A stretch of DNA of 64,000 nt from Candidatus Ozemibacter sibiricus (GCA_003327425.1 QOQW01000023.1:1-64000); one strand, 5' to 3'. Shown: positions 17,221 to 26,075, counted from the first letter of the stretch. The notes: generated by a model not told the origin, from the sequence alone. Program-made: numbers and translations.

Positions 17221-17249
17221 TTGCCAGAAGCGAAGCCATGGAGTATAAA
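17221..17249 (+). promoter_or_regulatory. promoter giving a leaderless mRNA
   Basis: TTGCCA at 17221-17226, 17 bases, TATAAA at 17244-17249. The expected transcript start (7-8 bases on) coincides with the ATG at 17257, and no ribosome site is near, so the radical SAM mRNA is probably leaderless. Confidence 0.6.
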
Positions 17250-17256
17250 GATTGGC

Positions 17257-18786
17257 ATGAAGATCCTCCTCATCGACCCGCCGTTCAAGAGTTTCGCGGG
17301 GTTTTTCAGCTTCTATTTCCCGCTCGGACTGGGCTACCTGGCCGGCAGTTGCCGGAAAGCCGGCTTCGAGGCCAGGATCCTCGACATGGATGTCGCCGAG
17401 GGCAAGACCGGCGACCTCAATTTCACCAACGAATACCTGCGATTCAAGTCGTACGTCGAGGCGCTGAACAACCCGCGCCACCCCACCTGGGAAACGCTGC
17501 GCACCCTGGTGCTCGATCAAAAGCCTGATGTCATCGGCATCACGGCGATGACCACCAAGTTCGGCTCGGTCATCCAGACGGCCCGGTTCTGCAAGCAGGT
17601 GCTGCCCCACGTGCCGATCGTGGTCGGCGGCGCCCATGCCTCGACCATGCCCGACCTCACCCTCGAAGTGCCCGAGATCGACTACGTCGTACGCGGCGAG
17701 GCCGACGAGACCCTGCCGCGCCTGCTCGAGGCCCTGCGCGACCGCCGCAGCGTCGAAGACATCAAAGGAGTCAGTTGGCGCCGGGACGGCCGGGTCGTCC
17801 ACAACCCCGAAGCCCCATTCGTGCAGGATCTCGACACCATTCCCTTCCCCGATCGCTCGGCGCTCCTCCATCCCCAGGCCTATTCCTCCGAAGACATGGG
17901 CGTCATGCTGACCTCGCGCGGGTGCCCCTTCGGCTGCAGTTACTGCTTCCACATGTGGAACCGCCGGGTGCGCTTCCGCTCCATCCCCAACATCATCGCC
18001 GAGATCCGCGAGGTGCGCCGCCAGTTCGGCACGGCGCAATTCTCGCTGAAAGACGACTCGTTCACCGTCAGCAAATCGCACGTGCTGGCCTTCTGCGACG
18101 CGCTGCAGCGCGAACCGTACCGCATCGGCTGGAGCTGTACCACCCGCGTCGACATCCTCGACGAAGAGCTGCTCGTCGCCATGAAGAAGGCAGGCTGCAA
18201 CTCGATCGCGCTCGGCATCGAAACCGGTTCTGAACGCATTCTGAAAGAGACCGACAAGGGCATCACCTTCGACCAGGTACGGCGCGCCGCCCGCCTGTTG
18301 AACAAGCATCGCATGTTCTGGAGCGGCTATTTCATGATCGGCCTGCCGACCGAGACCGAAGAAGACATCGAACAGACGCTGGCCTTCCTGAAGCGGGTCA
18401 ATCCGTACTATGCCGGCATCGGCGTCTACAACCCCTTCCCGCGCACCAAACTGTTCGACCAGGCCGTTGAATTGGGGCTGCTCGACCCCCACCCCCCGCT
18501 CGAGCATTTCTTGCAGACCCACCCCAAAGATCTGTTCTTCAAAGATCCGCGACGCCGGGTCCTGGCCATTCCTCATGAACGTTTCGAAGAGATCCGGGCC
18601 CGGGCGGTGCAGACCTTCCATGCCCATAACACCCGCCTCTTCAACCTGCTGCGCCGCGGCCTGGCCCGCCACCGCACCTACCTGCACGATCCCTCCCTGC
18701 TCTGGCGGGACCTCGAGAAAGGCCTGGAATTTTTGGGCTTGCGCGGCGGGCGCGACGCCCGACCAGCCGACGACGGTCACGCCTGA
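17257..18786 (+). CDS. B12-binding domain radical SAM protein
   Basis: 509 residues. The N-terminal 130 residues form a cobalamin-binding-like Rossmann domain (KILLIDPPFK, then GITAMTTKFG and VVGGAHAS). The radical SAM barrel follows, with CPFGCSYC (CxxxCxxC) binding the 4Fe-4S cluster, then LKDDSF and LGIETGSE strands. B12-binding radical SAM enzymes methylate or rearrange unactivated carbons of lipids, antibiotics or pigments; the substrate here is unknown. The protein is cytoplasmic with a basic C-terminal tail. It is first in an operon with a PaaK-like ligase (27-base gap), a PHP protein and a HisC-like aminotransferase, which suggests a small-molecule pathway. Confidence 0.9.
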   Translation: MKILLIDPPFKSFAGFFSFYFPLGLGYLAGSCRKAGFEARILDMDVAEGKTGDLNFTNEYLRFKSYVEALNNPRHPTWETLRTLVLDQKPDVIGITAMTTKFGSVIQTARFCKQVLPHVPIVVGGAHASTMPDLTLEVPEIDYVVRGEADETLPRLLEALRDRRSVEDIKGVSWRRDGRVVHNPEAPFVQDLDTIPFPDRSALLHPQAYSSEDMGVMLTSRGCPFGCSYCFHMWNRRVRFRSIPNIIAEIREVRRQFGTAQFSLKDDSFTVSKSHVLAFCDALQREPYRIGWSCTTRVDILDEELLVAMKKAGCNSIALGIETGSERILKETDKGITFDQVRRAARLLNKHRMFWSGYFMIGLPTETEEDIEQTLAFLKRVNPYYAGIGVYNPFPRTKLFDQAVELGLLDPHPPLEHFLQTHPKDLFFKDPRRRVLAIPHERFEEIRARAVQTFHAHNTRLFNLLRRGLARHRTYLHDPSLLWRDLEKGLEFLGLRGGRDARPADDGHA

Positions 18787-18813
18787 CCGACGCGGCCCCC
18801 CGTCCGAACCGAC

Positions 18814-20133
18814 ATGCGCGAACCTGGCCGACTCGAAGATCTCTGGCTCACCGCCCGTGGCATCTGGCATCACTATGCCTTCCTGCGCCATTCGCAATGG
18901 TGGTCGACCGATCGGCTGCGCGCCTACCAGGCCGAGCTGGTGGGCCAGTTGCTGATCCGCGCCTATGAACGCACCGACTACTATCGCGAGGCGTTCTGGA
19001 AAGCCGATTTCGACCCCTATAAAGATTTCCGCAGCCTGGAAGACCTGTCGCGGGTGCCCCTGCTCGACAAAGAGACGGCCCGCCGGGCTCCCGCCCGCCT
19101 CGCCGATCCAAACGCCGTTGACCAGGCCCTCGAACTGCGCACCAGCGGCACCACCGGGCAGGTGTTTCGCGAGTACGTGTCGAAAGAGCACTGGGTGGTC
19201 GAACAAGGCGTCGTCTGGCGCCACTGGAGCTGGACCGGCTACCGCTTCCGCGATCCGGTGGCCACCGTGCGGTCCTACGTGCCGAAAGAGGGCGAACCTC
19301 TATGGAAGCTCGACCGCGTGCGCAACTTCATGTTCTTCTCGGCCTACCACCTGAACCCCGAAGGAGCGGAGGCCTACCTGCGCCAGATGCAGCAGTTCAA
19401 GCCGGTCATCTTGCGAGGCTATCCCGCTTCGCTCTATGTGCTGGCCCGCATGGCCGAGCGGCTGCAGCTCGAAACGCCCCCGCTCAAGGCCATCCTGACC
19501 GGCTCGGAGATGCTGCTGCCGGAATACCGCGAGGTCATCGAGCGAGTGTTCCGCGCCCGCGTCTTCGACTGGTACGGCCAGGCCGAATGCACCTGCACTC
19601 TCAACGAGTGCGAGGCGCATGAGGGCATGCACATCAACATGGAATACGGGGTCTGCGAGCTGCTCCCCGACCCGCGCCTGCCGCCCAACGAGCGACGGAT
19701 CGTCGCCACCTGCCTGCACAACCGGGCCATGCCCCTGATCCGCTACGATACCGGCGACATCGCCATTCTGGCCGAACGAACCACGTGCTCGTGCGGGCGG
19801 GGCCTGCCGCTGGTGAAAGGCATTCGCGGCCGGTCCGACGATTTCCTCTATGCCCCCGACGGCCGTATCATTCCCAGCGTCAACCTCTACACCGTCATGT
19901 ACAAGATCGACGAGATCATCGCCTTCCAGCTCATCCAGGACCGCCTCGACCATCTCGAAGTGCGCCTCGAGGCCAAGCACTTCCCCGCCGCGGTCGAAGA
20001 GCGTTTGCGCGCCGACCTGCGCGAGCGCTTCGGGGGCGGCGTGACGATCGACCTTCGCGTCAACGAACCGTTCATCCAAACCGCCGACGGGAAGAAACGC
20101 CCCGTCATCTCCCAGGTCAAACTCGCATGGTGA
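18814..20133 (+). CDS. PaaK/CapK-like adenylate-forming enzyme
   Basis: 439 residues, the length of phenylacetate-CoA ligase relatives. It has the adenylate-forming core: the phosphate loop LRTSGTTGQVF, the aromatic motif DWYGQAECTCT, RYDTGDIAIL, and a C-terminal swinging domain from about residue 330 (IRGRSDDFLY). CSCGRG may be a structural zinc site. It would activate a carboxylate as an acyl-AMP and pass it to CoA or another acceptor. Homologues occur in capsule (CapK) and secondary-metabolite clusters. Its 3' end overlaps the PHP gene by 7 bases. Confidence 0.87.
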   Translation: MREPGRLEDLWLTARGIWHHYAFLRHSQWWSTDRLRAYQAELVGQLLIRAYERTDYYREAFWKADFDPYKDFRSLEDLSRVPLLDKETARRAPARLADPNAVDQALELRTSGTTGQVFREYVSKEHWVVEQGVVWRHWSWTGYRFRDPVATVRSYVPKEGEPLWKLDRVRNFMFFSAYHLNPEGAEAYLRQMQQFKPVILRGYPASLYVLARMAERLQLETPPLKAILTGSEMLLPEYREVIERVFRARVFDWYGQAECTCTLNECEAHEGMHINMEYGVCELLPDPRLPPNERRIVATCLHNRAMPLIRYDTGDIAILAERTTCSCGRGLPLVKGIRGRSDDFLYAPDGRIIPSVNLYTVMYKIDEIIAFQLIQDRLDHLEVRLEAKHFPAAVEERLRADLRERFGGGVTIDLRVNEPFIQTADGKKRPVISQVKLAW

Positions 20134-21053
20134 ACCATCGTTCTGCCGCCACCGAGCCGACCGACCCGGCCTCTCCGAGCGGCTCGTCGCCAAGCCTGCC
20201 GGGCGATCAATATTCCTGGCGGGCCGAGCTGCATCTGCATACGACCGCCTCGCTCGACGGGTTCTCCACCCTCGACGACGTGCTGGCGGAATGTCGCCGC
20301 AAACAGATCGGCCTGGTGGCGATCACCGATCACGACGCCATGGGCCTCTCATCGGAAGCCGCGGCCCGCTTCGCCGCAGCCGGCATCGCGGCCGTGCCAG
20401 GCTGCGAGATGACCACCGACCGGGGCGCCCATCTGCTCGGCCTGTTCGTCGACCGGCCCCTGACCGGCGCTTCCGCCAAGGCCATCGCCGACCATGTGCA
20501 ATGCCAAGGCGGGCTGCTGGGCATTCCCCATCCCTTCAAACCAGAAACGGGTCTGCTGGCGGTCTCGTCGCTCGACGAACCTGACACGGCCGAGGTGGTC
20601 GGGCGGGCCGATTTCATCGAGCGCCTCAACGGCGACTGGTTCGATCCCGCCTTCGATGCCGCCATCGAGCAGATCGCCAGCCGATTCGCGCTGCCTCTAG
20701 TGGCCGGTTCTGACGCCCACAAGCCCTGGGAGATCGGCCGGTTGATCACCGCCCTGCCCCCCCTGTCAGCGCCCCCCACCGCCGCCAGCCTCCGGGCCAC
20801 CTTGCGCCAGACCGCCCCCGCCTTGCTACGCCTGGAGGGATTTGTGCAACGGCCGCCCCAGGCCCGTTCCCGCCTGCGCCGCCTGTTCTCCCGCCTGCGG
20901 TGGTGGCCGGCGTATCGAGCCTTCATCAAGGCCGTCCCCTACGCCGTGAAACGGGCCATCCGTCTCCACCTCTACCGACGCCGCTACCGGGCCTGGCAGG
21001 CCGACCCCGGCCCCGCCACCTACCGCCCTGCCCTCGAGAGAACTGCCGCATGA
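20127..21053 (+). CDS. PHP-domain metal-dependent phosphoesterase
   Basis: 308 residues. PHP metal ligands appear in order: ELHLHTTASLDG, ITDHDAMG, GCEMTTDRG, GIPHPF and AGSDAHKPWEIG. Stand-alone PHP proteins hydrolyse phosphate esters, such as histidinol phosphate or nucleotide phosphates. A long Arg-rich C-terminal tail (about residues 230-308) goes beyond the usual domain and may bind membranes or nucleic acid. The neighbouring HisC-like aminotransferase recalls the histidinol-phosphate phosphatase/HisC pair, but no other his gene is present. ATG 20127 is chosen from its overlap with the PaaK-like gene's stop. Confidence 0.83.
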   Translation: MVNHRSAATEPTDPASPSGSSPSLPGDQYSWRAELHLHTTASLDGFSTLDDVLAECRRKQIGLVAITDHDAMGLSSEAAARFAAAGIAAVPGCEMTTDRGAHLLGLFVDRPLTGASAKAIADHVQCQGGLLGIPHPFKPETGLLAVSSLDEPDTAEVVGRADFIERLNGDWFDPAFDAAIEQIASRFALPLVAGSDAHKPWEIGRLITALPPLSAPPTAASLRATLRQTAPALLRLEGFVQRPPQARSRLRRLFSRLRWWPAYRAFIKAVPYAVKRAIRLHLYRRRYRAWQADPGPATYRPALERTAA

Positions 21054-22171
21054 GTCTGAAGCCGGTCCCCCACATCGAAGCGCTCGAGGAATACGCCGTC
21101 ACCAGCCAGGACGTCTGGCGCATCGAAGATCCGCACCACGCCAGCCGGGTACTCAAACTCGACTGGAACGAATCCCCCGCCGTGCTCGACATCGTTCGGC
21201 AGCGGCTCGCCGAGTTCCTGGCCCACCCGGGCAGCATCAACTGGTATCCCGATGTGGCGGCCCTCGAACTGTCGAAGGCGATCGCCGATCACCTCGGACT
21301 CTCCCACCTGCAAGTGCTCCCCTTCGGAGGCTCCGATGTGGCGCTCGAGACCGTGGCCCGCACCTACCTGGGGCCCGGCGATCCAGTGGTCCTCGTCCAT
21401 CCGGGCTACGACAATTTCCGTCTCTACGCTGAAGCGTGCGGGGCCCGCATCCATCGGGTCGTGCCCGGGCCCGACCCGCTCGCCTTCTCGATGAGCGCCT
21501 TCATCGACGCCATCCGTGCCCTCGGGCCGGCCAGATTGATCTACCTGATCCAGCCCAACAACCCCGTCGGGTATCTGGCCAGTCGAGCCGAATTGATCGC
21601 TCTGCTGCAGGCCTTCCCCGAGACGGCGATCATCGTCGACGAAGCCTACATCGAATTCGCCGAGGGGGAACCCACCGCCGCGCCTCTCATCACCCAGTTC
21701 GACCATCTGTTCGTCGCCCGCTCATTCTCGAAAGCCTTCGGCCTGGCCGGCCTGCGCCTCGGCTACGTGGTATCGCACCATCGCAATCTGGCCCACCTGC
21801 GCAAACTGCGCAACGGCAAGAATCTGACGATGTTCGCCCAGATCGCCGGCACCACCCTGCTGCAGAACATCGACCTGGTCCGACAGCACGTCGCGCGAGT
21901 CAAAGCGGGGCGACGGTGGTTCACCGACGCCTATCGGGCGCGAGGCGGCACCATCCTCGACAGCCAGGGCAACTTCGCGCTGGTGCGCGTCGCCGACCCG
22001 CAGGAGGTCATCTTCCGCTTGAAGATGGAAGGCATCTATGTGCGCGACCGCAGTTCGATGCGCGGTCTCGAAGGCATGCTCCGCCTGACCTTCGGCCCGC
22101 CCGAGATCATGGCCCGCGTGCTGGCCGCCTTCGAGGCGATGCCGGACGGCCTCTGGCAGACCGCTCGTTGA
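21050..22171 (+). CDS. HisC-like class I/II PLP aminotransferase
   Basis: 373 residues, fold-type I. Visible are KLDWNESP near the N-terminus, the Asn/Pro motif LIQPNNPVGY, IIVDEAYIEF with the PLP-ring Asp, the Schiff-base lysine in ARSFSKAFGLAGLRLGY, and the C-terminal phosphate or substrate Arg in MLRLTFG. The sequence falls in the HisC/CobD group. The CobO gene a short way downstream makes CobD (threonine-phosphate decarboxylase) a possible alternative, but the operon context with radical SAM, ligase and PHP genes argues for a pathway-specific enzyme. ATGA overlap with the PHP gene. Confidence 0.85.
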   Translation: MSLKPVPHIEALEEYAVTSQDVWRIEDPHHASRVLKLDWNESPAVLDIVRQRLAEFLAHPGSINWYPDVAALELSKAIADHLGLSHLQVLPFGGSDVALETVARTYLGPGDPVVLVHPGYDNFRLYAEACGARIHRVVPGPDPLAFSMSAFIDAIRALGPARLIYLIQPNNPVGYLASRAELIALLQAFPETAIIVDEAYIEFAEGEPTAAPLITQFDHLFVARSFSKAFGLAGLRLGYVVSHHRNLAHLRKLRNGKNLTMFAQIAGTTLLQNIDLVRQHVARVKAGRRWFTDAYRARGGTILDSQGNFALVRVADPQEVIFRLKMEGIYVRDRSSMRGLEGMLRLTFGPPEIMARVLAAFEAMPDGLWQTAR

Positions 22172-22175
22172 CCGC

Positions 22176-22204
22176 TTGTCGCTGGTCGGCAGCGGGTGTA
22201 TCAT
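22176..22204 (+). promoter_or_regulatory. promoter of the hexapeptide-repeat gene
   Basis: TTGTCG at 22176-22181, 17 bases, TATCAT at 22199-22204. The start near 22211 gives a 24-base leader with GGGAGG. The last gene can thus be made separately from the four before it. Confidence 0.55.
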
Positions 22205-22234
22205 GGGCCCAACTTCGACGCCGGGAGGCATTCC

Positions 22235-22939
22235 ATGTTCGAACGCACCGATTTCTTCAAGAATCTCGATGGCTTCCCCTTCCCCGAGCTGTTCGACAAG
22301 TCCCTCAAAGGGTTCGATGACCTCACCTTCATCTGGGACGTCATCAAACGGATCCAGGCGGGATTCATCGCCCAGCGCGTCAAACCGCAGATTCTCGGCG
22401 TGGTCGAGGAGGGAGCCATCCTGAAGGGCGAAGACATCTTCATCGGCCGCAACAGCCGGGTGCAGGCCGGCGCCATGATCATCGGACCGACCATTCTCGG
22501 CGCCAACGTCGAAGTCCGCCACGGAGCCTACATCCGTGGCCATGTCATCGCCGGCGACGGCGCCGTCATCGGACATGCCAGCGAGGTCATCCGGTCGGTC
22601 CTGCTCCCCGGGGCCAAAGCGCCGCATTTCAACTATGTCGGCGACTCGATCCTCGGCGCCCGCGTCAACCTCGGGGCAGGCACCAAACTCTCGAATCTGA
22701 AGAACGACGGCAGCGAGGTCAAGGTGCATGCCGCCGGGACCAGCTACAAGACGGGGCTGAAGAAATTCGGCGCCATCCTGGGCGATGGCTGCATGCTCGG
22801 CTGCAACACCGTGACCAACCCGGGCACCTTGATGGGCCCCAACTGCCGGGTCTACCCCAACGCCACCGTCACCGGCTACTACGTGGCCAGCACCATCGTC
22901 AAACTGGTCCAGGAGCTGAAAACCGCCCGAGTGGAGTGA
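22235..22939 (+). CDS. left-handed beta-helix (hexapeptide repeat) transferase-like protein
   Basis: 234 residues. An N-terminal helical region of about 60 residues is followed by hexapeptide turns of a left-handed beta-helix (VEEGAILKGEDIFIGRNSRV, GPTILGANVEVRHGAYI, then GAVIGHASEV). The pattern matches the acetyltransferase half of GlmU and related sugar-nucleotide transferases, including the loop KAPHFNYVGDSILGARVNLG. There is no nucleotidyltransferase domain. It probably acylates an amino-sugar nucleotide or similar substrate. GGGAGG lies 7 bases before ATG 22235. Confidence 0.82.
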   Translation: MFERTDFFKNLDGFPFPELFDKSLKGFDDLTFIWDVIKRIQAGFIAQRVKPQILGVVEEGAILKGEDIFIGRNSRVQAGAMIIGPTILGANVEVRHGAYIRGHVIAGDGAVIGHASEVIRSVLLPGAKAPHFNYVGDSILGARVNLGAGTKLSNLKNDGSEVKVHAAGTSYKTGLKKFGAILGDGCMLGCNTVTNPGTLMGPNCRVYPNATVTGYYVASTIVKLVQELKTARVE

Positions 22940-23015
22940 ACTGGCCCCGGACGCTCCCCCGACTGCCTGACCAACCGGCCCTGAGGGTCGTGAGCTCGCC
23001 AGAGTTTCGTCCCCA

Positions 23016-23036
23016 CCCCAGCCTGGGGGGCTTTTC
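23016..23036 (+). terminator. terminator between converging genes
   Basis: CCCCA at 23016-23020 pairs with TGGGG at 23024-23028, followed by GGCTTTTCGTTC. The same GCTTTTTCGTTC tail occurs in the strong terminator near 26880. The stem is short. Confidence 0.42.
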
Positions 23037-23038
23037 GT

Positions 23039-23563
23039 TCAGTATTCGATGCCGGGGCGGGCGGTGACGCCGCGATCGAAGTAGTGCCGCACTTTGGTGA
23101 CCCGCGAGACGAGGTCGAATCCCGCCACCCACGCTTCGTCACGACAACGCCCGGTACAGACGATCTCGACATGGCTGGAGGCCTTGGCCAGCACGGCCTC
23201 GACCTCTCTCCATTCAAGCAGGCCCCCCGACGCACACGTCAGGATCTCATCAAGCACGAGCAGATCGAACGAACCGCTGGTCAGCAGGTTCTCAGCCTGC
23301 CTGAGCCCGGCCTGCGCTTCGCGCCGATCATCCTCGGTAACGCCGAAGCGGAACCCGCCGCCCGCGGTCATCCGTTCGCACCCGAAGATGTAGAAAGGCA
23401 CGCCCAGCTTCTCCAGGATGACCGTTTCGTGGTGCCGATAGGTCTGACAACCCTTGTCGAAATAGACCGCGGCCCCACGCAGGCCTGCCCCCGCCGCCCG
23501 GATCAGCAACCCCAACGCAGCGGTGGATTTCCCCTTGCCGTCACCGATGTAGGCATGTCGCAT
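23039..23563 (-). CDS. cobO: cob(I)yrinic acid a,c-diamide adenosyltransferase (CobO/BtuR type)
   Basis: 174 residues. The P-loop GDGKGKSTAALGL at the N-terminus, the AVYFDKG strand and LLVLDEIL (Walker B) are diagnostic of the CobA/CobO/BtuR family, which transfers the adenosyl group of ATP to corrinoid cobalt. The product is adenosylcobalamin, and a corrinoid cofactor would be needed by the B12-binding radical SAM protein close by. The length is slightly short but complete. GGAGGAAGAG precedes the start. It lies 68 bases after a minus-strand exported-protein gene and may be co-transcribed with it. Confidence 0.88.
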   Translation of the reverse strand: MRHAYIGDGKGKSTAALGLLIRAAGAGLRGAAVYFDKGCQTYRHHETVILEKLGVPFYIFGCERMTAGGGFRFGVTEDDRREAQAGLRQAENLLTSGSFDLLVLDEILTCASGGLLEWREVEAVLAKASSHVEIVCTGRCRDEAWVAGFDLVSRVTKVRHYFDRGVTARPGIEY

Positions 23564-23631
23564 GCGTCACTCTTCCTCCGTGGCACCTCTGGGGTTCGGC
23601 CGGTTCGCCTCAGCCCATCGGCAGATCATGG

Positions 23632-25038
23632 TCAAAAGTCGAGATTGAAGGCATCCCCGAGCGGATCGCCCGAACCGCTGGCCACCGGGGAATCAGGGGG
23701 AATCACGGGCGTGCTGCCGGAACCGCTGCCGGATCCGCCGGCTGGCGATTGGCCAGAGCTTGATGTCGCCGCGGTTCCTGAGGGGGCAGCAGAAGCGCCG
23801 GACGAGGCAGACGACCCTGAGGGGGTGGACGGGGTGCTTCCCGTCTTCACCAACGAGCTCTGCCCCGGAATGGTCTTGCGCGGCGGCGGGCCCAGCGGAC
23901 CCTTCAGGGGCGGCAACACTTTCGGACGTTGCGGCAGCGGTTGGGCGATCTTGTCGATGCTGGTCACCGCCGCCTTGGGCGATTCCATGACCACGATGTA
24001 TTCGACCGGCTTGGGCCGCAGATCGAAGCCATGGGTGGGCAGCGGCGGCTCGGTATTGGGCGCCTGCCAGGGTTGGGCCGGGGTCAGGGGAAGATCGCGA
24101 GGGCGGGTCATGTCCCAGATGGTGAAGAGCGGCACGCGCGTCGGCTCGCCGCGCCGTGGATCGCCCACCCGCATGACATCGACATCGCCCTTGGGAATGG
24201 CCGGCAGCAGGGCGACCACCCAGGGATTGCGCCAATAGCCTCCGGTCTTGCGCCGATCGAGATCGAGGAGCACGGTGTAGCGCAGATCGTTGCGGAAGAA
24301 GCCGACGACCCGCATCGGCTGGTAGTCGAACAAGGTCGGCCCCGGGCAGGCCACGAAGATCATGGTTTTGTCGAAGTCGACATGCGGCAGGTGATCTTCG
24401 AAGGGAATGCGGGCGAAGAACTTGACCAGCGTATCGAGATCACGGATCAGAAAAAAGGGGCGTTCTTCCCAGGGTCGGCCTTTGGTCCCGCTCCATTGAT
24501 GGAAGACGGGCAATCGGCTCTCGCGAGGAGCCATGGGAGGTTGCCCAGCGGGAGCGACCGGCCGCAGCCCGACCGCGGCGGGCGCAGCTGGAGCGGCTGG
24601 AGCGGCCTGAGAGGAAGGGGTGGGCGCCGCGGCAGGAGCGAAGGAAGCTGGTCGGGATGGTACGGAGGCGGGGGCAGAAGCGGCTGTGGCCGCCCCGGAA
24701 GCCGGGGGGGGGGCCGCCCAGGCGGGAACGCCGCCCCACCGCCAGCTCATGCCTCCGAGGCCAGCCACCGCCCCGACCATCGCCCGGGGCCCGGGCGCGC
24801 CGCCCATGGCGCCCCCCCCAATGCCGGCTGGCCCTTGATCGCGAGCGCTGGGCAGCCCGAAGGCCAGAACGCAGATCAGGGCGACCACCCAGCCGAACCG
24901 GCGCCCCCCGCTTCGGAGCAGTGTATCTCCGCCTGTGCAATCTGGGTCAAGGCCAGGCCTGACTGGCGTCGGCGGCGCCCCAGGGCGACGAACCACCACC
25001 GCAAGCGGCCCCGGGCCGCCCCTGGTCGAACTCGTCAT
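23632..25038 (-). CDS. membrane-anchored Pro/Ala-rich protein of unknown function
   Basis: 468 residues. One transmembrane or signal-anchor helix lies at about residues 47-63 (GWVVALICVLAFGLPSA). A low-complexity Ala/Pro segment follows (about 85-165), then a globular domain (about 170-330; SRLPVFHQWSG, FFLIRDLDTLVKFF, DFDKTMIFVACPG), and a Ser/Gly/Pro-rich tail. The DFDKTMI...TGGYW pattern faintly resembles PrcB-type beta domains, not enough to assign. Start 25038 is preferred because GGAG lies 7 bases ahead; ATG 25044 is in frame. It follows a periplasmic protein gene by 50 bases. Confidence 0.65.
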   Translation of the reverse strand: MTSSTRGGPGPLAVVVRRPGAPPTPVRPGLDPDCTGGDTLLRSGGRRFGWVVALICVLAFGLPSARDQGPAGIGGGAMGGAPGPRAMVGAVAGLGGMSWRWGGVPAWAAPPPASGAATAASAPASVPSRPASFAPAAAPTPSSQAAPAAPAAPAAVGLRPVAPAGQPPMAPRESRLPVFHQWSGTKGRPWEERPFFLIRDLDTLVKFFARIPFEDHLPHVDFDKTMIFVACPGPTLFDYQPMRVVGFFRNDLRYTVLLDLDRRKTGGYWRNPWVVALLPAIPKGDVDVMRVGDPRRGEPTRVPLFTIWDMTRPRDLPLTPAQPWQAPNTEPPLPTHGFDLRPKPVEYIVVMESPKAAVTSIDKIAQPLPQRPKVLPPLKGPLGPPPRKTIPGQSSLVKTGSTPSTPSGSSASSGASAAPSGTAATSSSGQSPAGGSGSGSGSTPVIPPDSPVASGSGDPLGDAFNLDF

Positions 25039-25088
25039 GTCCATGCTCCATTCCGCAGGCGAGCGTTCTTGCCGCCAAGCTCGCCCGT

Positions 25089-25937
25089 TCACCGGGCGCC
25101 TTTGGTGACCACCAGCCCTTCGGGACCTGGTTGCAGGCCCAGGCCGTTGAAGATGGCGATATGGGCGATGATCTCGTGCCAGGGGCGATCCTTGAAGGAG
25201 CAGTAGAGAGGCATCCGGCTCGGCTTGTCCCAGCGGATGGGCACCCGCACGCGCCAGGCGATGAACTCGAGCACCGACGCCAGGTCGCGACCGTCGCTGA
25301 TGATGGTGCCTTTGTCGGCCAGCGAGGGGAACCACCTGGTCAAATTCCGACTATTGAAGCGGCGCACCTGCTCGTTGAACCAGTTCCAGCCCAGGCCGTC
25401 GACGTGCACGGGGGAGGCGTAGATGATGCCCTCCCGGCCGTGGGCCCGATGGTGCGGCGCAACGGTCTGTTCGAGCATCGAGATCATGTCGCGATGATGC
25501 CGTCGCGGCGAGACTTCGGCCCGGGTCTCGGAATGGCAGATGTAGTCCTTGCGGTAGGCGAGGGCGATCATCCGGATCGCCTTCCACAGCGGCATCGGCG
25601 CGCACCAGATGACATGGGTGCGATCTTTCTCGGGCAGGTCGAAGGTCTTGGGCGACAGCGCGTGGTAGACCCGGGCGCGCGGTCGGTAGAGCACCACGCT
25701 GTCGTGCCGCACCGCCACCACCCGCAGATCGCGGCCGATCATGTAGCCGGGCGACACCAGGAACTCACGCCCGCCCCAACGCAGCCAGGCCGCCCCATCC
25801 TCGCCCAGGCTGACCAGGCCGAACACCTCGATTTCGTCGGGGTTGGCCACCGCCAGCGCCCAGGCGATGGGCGCTCGGGCCGACAGCAGGAGCGTTCCGC
25901 ACAGCACCACGAGCAGCAGGAAAGATCGGTTCCGCAT
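25089..25937 (-). CDS. exported protein with PilP-like and STN-like regions
   Basis: 282 residues with a clear signal peptide (NRSFLLLVVLCGTLLLSARA). Residues of about 33-80 (FGLVSLGEDGAAWLRWGG, then VSPGYMIGRDLRVVAV) resemble the short beta-domain of PilP/GspC. The last 60 residues (RVPIRWD, then SFKDRPWHEIIAHIAIFNGL) have the pattern of the STN/N0 domain found at the start of secretins. If right, it would be a periplasmic component of a pilus or secretion machine, compatible with the orphan GspE ATPase at 10.7 kb. This is pattern-level similarity only. AAAGGAAT precedes the start. Confidence 0.65.
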   Translation of the reverse strand: MRNRSFLLLVVLCGTLLLSARAPIAWALAVANPDEIEVFGLVSLGEDGAAWLRWGGREFLVSPGYMIGRDLRVVAVRHDSVVLYRPRARVYHALSPKTFDLPEKDRTHVIWCAPMPLWKAIRMIALAYRKDYICHSETRAEVSPRRHHRDMISMLEQTVAPHHRAHGREGIIYASPVHVDGLGWNWFNEQVRRFNSRNLTRWFPSLADKGTIISDGRDLASVLEFIAWRVRVPIRWDKPSRMPLYCSFKDRPWHEIIAHIAIFNGLGLQPGPEGLVVTKGAR

Positions 25938-26006
25938 GGGCCATTCCTTTCGATCGTGAGTTGCCCGGGAACGGGGGCCGGGGAGACCGAGCCATCGCCT
26001 CGCCGG

Positions 26007-26035
26007 TTGCCCTTTCCCGAGCGGTAGTTTACCAT
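26007..26035 (+). promoter_or_regulatory. promoter of the exported-protein gene
   Basis: TTGCCC at 26007-26012, 17 bases, TACCAT at 26030-26035. The start near 26042 leaves a leader of about 34 bases with GGGAGG. Confidence 0.6.
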
Positions 26036-26075
26036 GGTTGCGTTGCCAATCCCACCCCTGAACCGGGAGGACTTC

